Part shown: piece by piece, positions 13,974-15,599 of the stretch | Layout of the letters: every line of letters starts with the position of its first letter | How positions within the stretch are numbered: position 1 is the first letter of the stretch | DNA from: an uncultured beta proteobacterium | GTDB taxonomy: Bacteria > Pseudomonadota > Gammaproteobacteria > Burkholderiales > SG8-39 | DNA length: 15,599 nucleotides | Assembly (NCBI GenBank): GCA_903868285.1 | Contig: CAIPUP010000070.1 | Coordinates: 1-15,599, forward strand | Direction: 5' to 3' | Program-made: the position numbers and the translations under genes | Notes under the pieces: generated by a model | The model's database searches: none | What the model was told of the DNA's origin: nothing | The model's input: the letters and a program-made list of their open reading frames with translations, nothing else

Positions 13974-15599
13974 ATGGCCCGTGCTTCTGTGACCCGTAAT
14001 GCTGTGACCCGTAACCGCGTCGTTCGCCCGTCCAAGACCCAAGCTGTTCGCGTGGCCTGCCTGCAGATTTCGCTGGTGCCGGATGCGGCGCGCAATCTGG
14101 CGCATTGCCTGCGCCTGATCGACGAGGCGGCCGAGGACAGTCCGGCGCTGATGGTGTTGCCGGAGATGTCGAACTGGTCTGGCGGCATGGTGCGGTCGCT
14201 GGAAGAAGCCTTGCAGCATGGCTGCAGCGTGCCGGGGCCGTTCACCGATGCGCTGGCCGAGCGGGCCGAGCGCCATGGCTGCCATATCGCGGTTGGCCTG
14301 ATCGAGCGTCAGGGCGATGAGGCCTTCATCACCAGTGTCATCCTGGCGCCGGATCGCCGCATCGTGCTCAAGTATCAGAAGCAGGTCATCTTCGGCGGGC
14401 AGCGGGTGTGGGCCAGCAGCGGGCGTTGCGGCAATCCGGTGGTGGATCTGCCGTTCGGTCGGGTCGGGGTCTATATCTGCGCCGATGGTCTGGTGCCCGA
14501 GACCGCCCGCATGCTGATGCTGCAAGGCGCGCAATTACTGCTCAACACGCTGCACTCCGGTGGTTCGGATGAAACCTATCTGCATGTGCCGGCGCGCGCG
14601 GTGGAGAACCGGGTCTGGGTGGCCAGTGCCAACAAGGTCGGCCCGCGCGATCTGGGTGGGGTGGGTTTTTATTGCGGCGGCAGTCAGATCGTCTCGCCAA
14701 AGGGCGTGGTGGCGGCGCGTGCCGATGATCGCCGCGACATGGTGGTGAGCGCCGAGATCGATCTGTCGCAGGCCGATGACAAGCGCCTTTGCGACCAGGT
14801 CGACCAGGTCAGCGACGATTTGCTGCAGTTGCGCCGCCCCGATTGCTATGGCGCGCTGCTGCAAGCACCTGCGAAAACCGCTTCGGTGTCTTTGACAGCG
14901 CCCGCATCAGCGTCCCAGACAGCGCCGTCCCGCATCGCGACCCTGGGTGTGGCAGCACTGCAGCCATGCGGTCGTGGCGAGGCGGCGCTGCGTCAGGCCT
15001 TGCAGCAATGGCGCAAGGCGGTGAGCGCCGGGGCGGGTCTGGTGGTGTTGCCGGAGCTGTTTGCCTGGACGCCCGATGAGATTGCCGCCGATCCGGCCGC
15101 TGCCGCCGACTACGCCGGTCACTGTCTGGCAGCCTTGTGCGGCATGGCGCGTGACACCGCCAGCTGGGGCATTTGCAGCCTGATTGAAATCAAGCCGGGC
15201 CAAGCCGGGCGTTCCGGCGCCGCAGGTTTTCAGCACAGTGCCGTGCTGATCGATCATCGCGGCATGGTGATCGCGCGCTATGCCCAGGTGCATGTGCCAC
15301 AGGCGCTGGCGAGCTGGGCCAGGCCGGGCGATGTGCTGCCGGTGTTCGACACGCCGATCGGCCGCATCGGCATGTTGTGTGGTGTTGATGCGGTATTGCC
15401 GGAATCGTTTCGCGTGCTGGCGGCCAAGGGTGCCGAGCTGGTGGCGGTTTGCGGCAGTTGGTACAACGCGCACGAAATCGATTTGCAGCTGGCCGAGCGG
15501 GTGGCCGAGAACCGTATCAACATCGTGCTGGCACGACGTGCCGATGCGCCGGTGCAGCGCGGCTCGGCCATCGTGGCTGCACTGCCCTACCCGAGCGAG
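13974..15599 (+). CDS. Tandem nitrilase-superfamily (carbon-nitrogen hydrolase) protein, partial
   Basis: 542 residues are visible and the gene runs off the right edge. Two nitrilase-fold domains are fused. Domain 1 (about 26-300) has the full Glu-Lys-Cys set: E64 in LPEMSNW, K136 in KYQKQVIF and C169 in VYICADGLVPE. Domain 2 (about 320 on) has E361 in LPELFAW and C469 in MLCGVDAVLPE, but the expected Lys is Gln438 in RYAQVHVP, so it is probably inactive or structural. A Thr/Ala/Ser-rich linker joins them. These enzymes hydrolyse amides, nitriles or carbamoyl groups in the cytoplasm. The N-terminus carries two 13-nt repeats (13987-13999, 14002-14014) encoding VTRN twice; GTG codons there could be the true start, and the ATG has only a weak GGAT ribosome site. 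It follows the second Bug gene. Confidence 0.85.
   Translation, partial: MARASVTRNAVTRNRVVRPSKTQAVRVACLQISLVPDAARNLAHCLRLIDEAAEDSPALMVLPEMSNWSGGMVRSLEEALQHGCSVPGPFTDALAERAERHGCHIAVGLIERQGDEAFITSVILAPDRRIVLKYQKQVIFGGQRVWASSGRCGNPVVDLPFGRVGVYICADGLVPETARMLMLQGAQLLLNTLHSGGSDETYLHVPARAVENRVWVASANKVGPRDLGGVGFYCGGSQIVSPKGVVAARADDRRDMVVSAEIDLSQADDKRLCDQVDQVSDDLLQLRRPDCYGALLQAPAKTASVSLTAPASASQTAPSRIATLGVAALQPCGRGEAALRQALQQWRKAVSAGAGLVVLPELFAWTPDEIAADPAAAADYAGHCLAALCGMARDTASWGICSLIEIKPGQAGRSGAAGFQHSAVLIDHRGMVIARYAQVHVPQALASWARPGDVLPVFDTPIGRIGMLCGVDAVLPESFRVLAAKGAELVAVCGSWYNAHEIDLQLAERVAENRINIVLARRADAPVQRGSAIVAALPYPSE

Overview
The window looks like chromosome of a GC-rich Betaproteobacterium, probably of the Burkholderiales/Rhodocyclales kind. 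The reasons are two Bug/TctC-type periplasmic binding proteins, a PilA-type IVa pilin, a split YeeE/YedE transporter beside a persulfide dioxygenase-like hydrolase, and strong GC preference at third codon positions. Assignment below class is not supported. I see no rRNA, tRNA, CRISPR, insertion sequence or phage gene. No gene-free stretch exceeds 300 bases; the largest gap, about 321-540, holds only weak promoter-like sequence and a short inverted repeat.

Left part (1-3720). A truncated haemoglobin runs off the left edge on the minus strand. Next on the plus strand is a MerR-family regulator carrying three separate lesions: an in-frame stop, a 1-nt deletion and a 14-nt tandem duplication. On the minus strand a polytopic membrane methyltransferase of the ICMT/PEMT type lies 14 nt downstream of a type IV pilin. 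The pilin is the most unusual gene here. After a normal PilA domain and its C-terminal cysteine pair it carries a tail of about 110 residues that is nearly all serine, with an unbroken run of 31 Ser. The tail is built from hexanucleotide repeats that strictly alternate the two serine codon families, and it ends in Asn/Arg-spaced repeats.

Middle part (3776-5723). Two half-size YeeE/YedE proteins are divergently arranged with an MBL-fold persulfide dioxygenase-like enzyme, forming a sulfur-handling module. The shared intergenic region holds three 11-nt direct repeats and a 15-bp palindrome that could be an operator.

Right part (5710-15599). A long minus-strand operon reads ubiD-type decarboxylase, Bug binding protein, C-C-type alpha/beta hydrolase, molybdenum hydroxylase large subunit, then an exported spermidine-synthase-like protein. 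Divergent from it are a second Bug protein and a fused tandem nitrilase-superfamily protein running off the right edge. Together these look like a catabolic island for an aromatic or N-heteroaromatic carboxylate: uptake by Bug proteins, decarboxylation by UbiD, hydroxylation by the Mo enzyme, C-C cleavage by the hydrolase and amide cleavage by the nitrilase-like protein. The substrate and order of steps are inference. No UbiX, FAD or 2Fe-2S subunits, and no tripartite transporter membrane subunits, are in the window.
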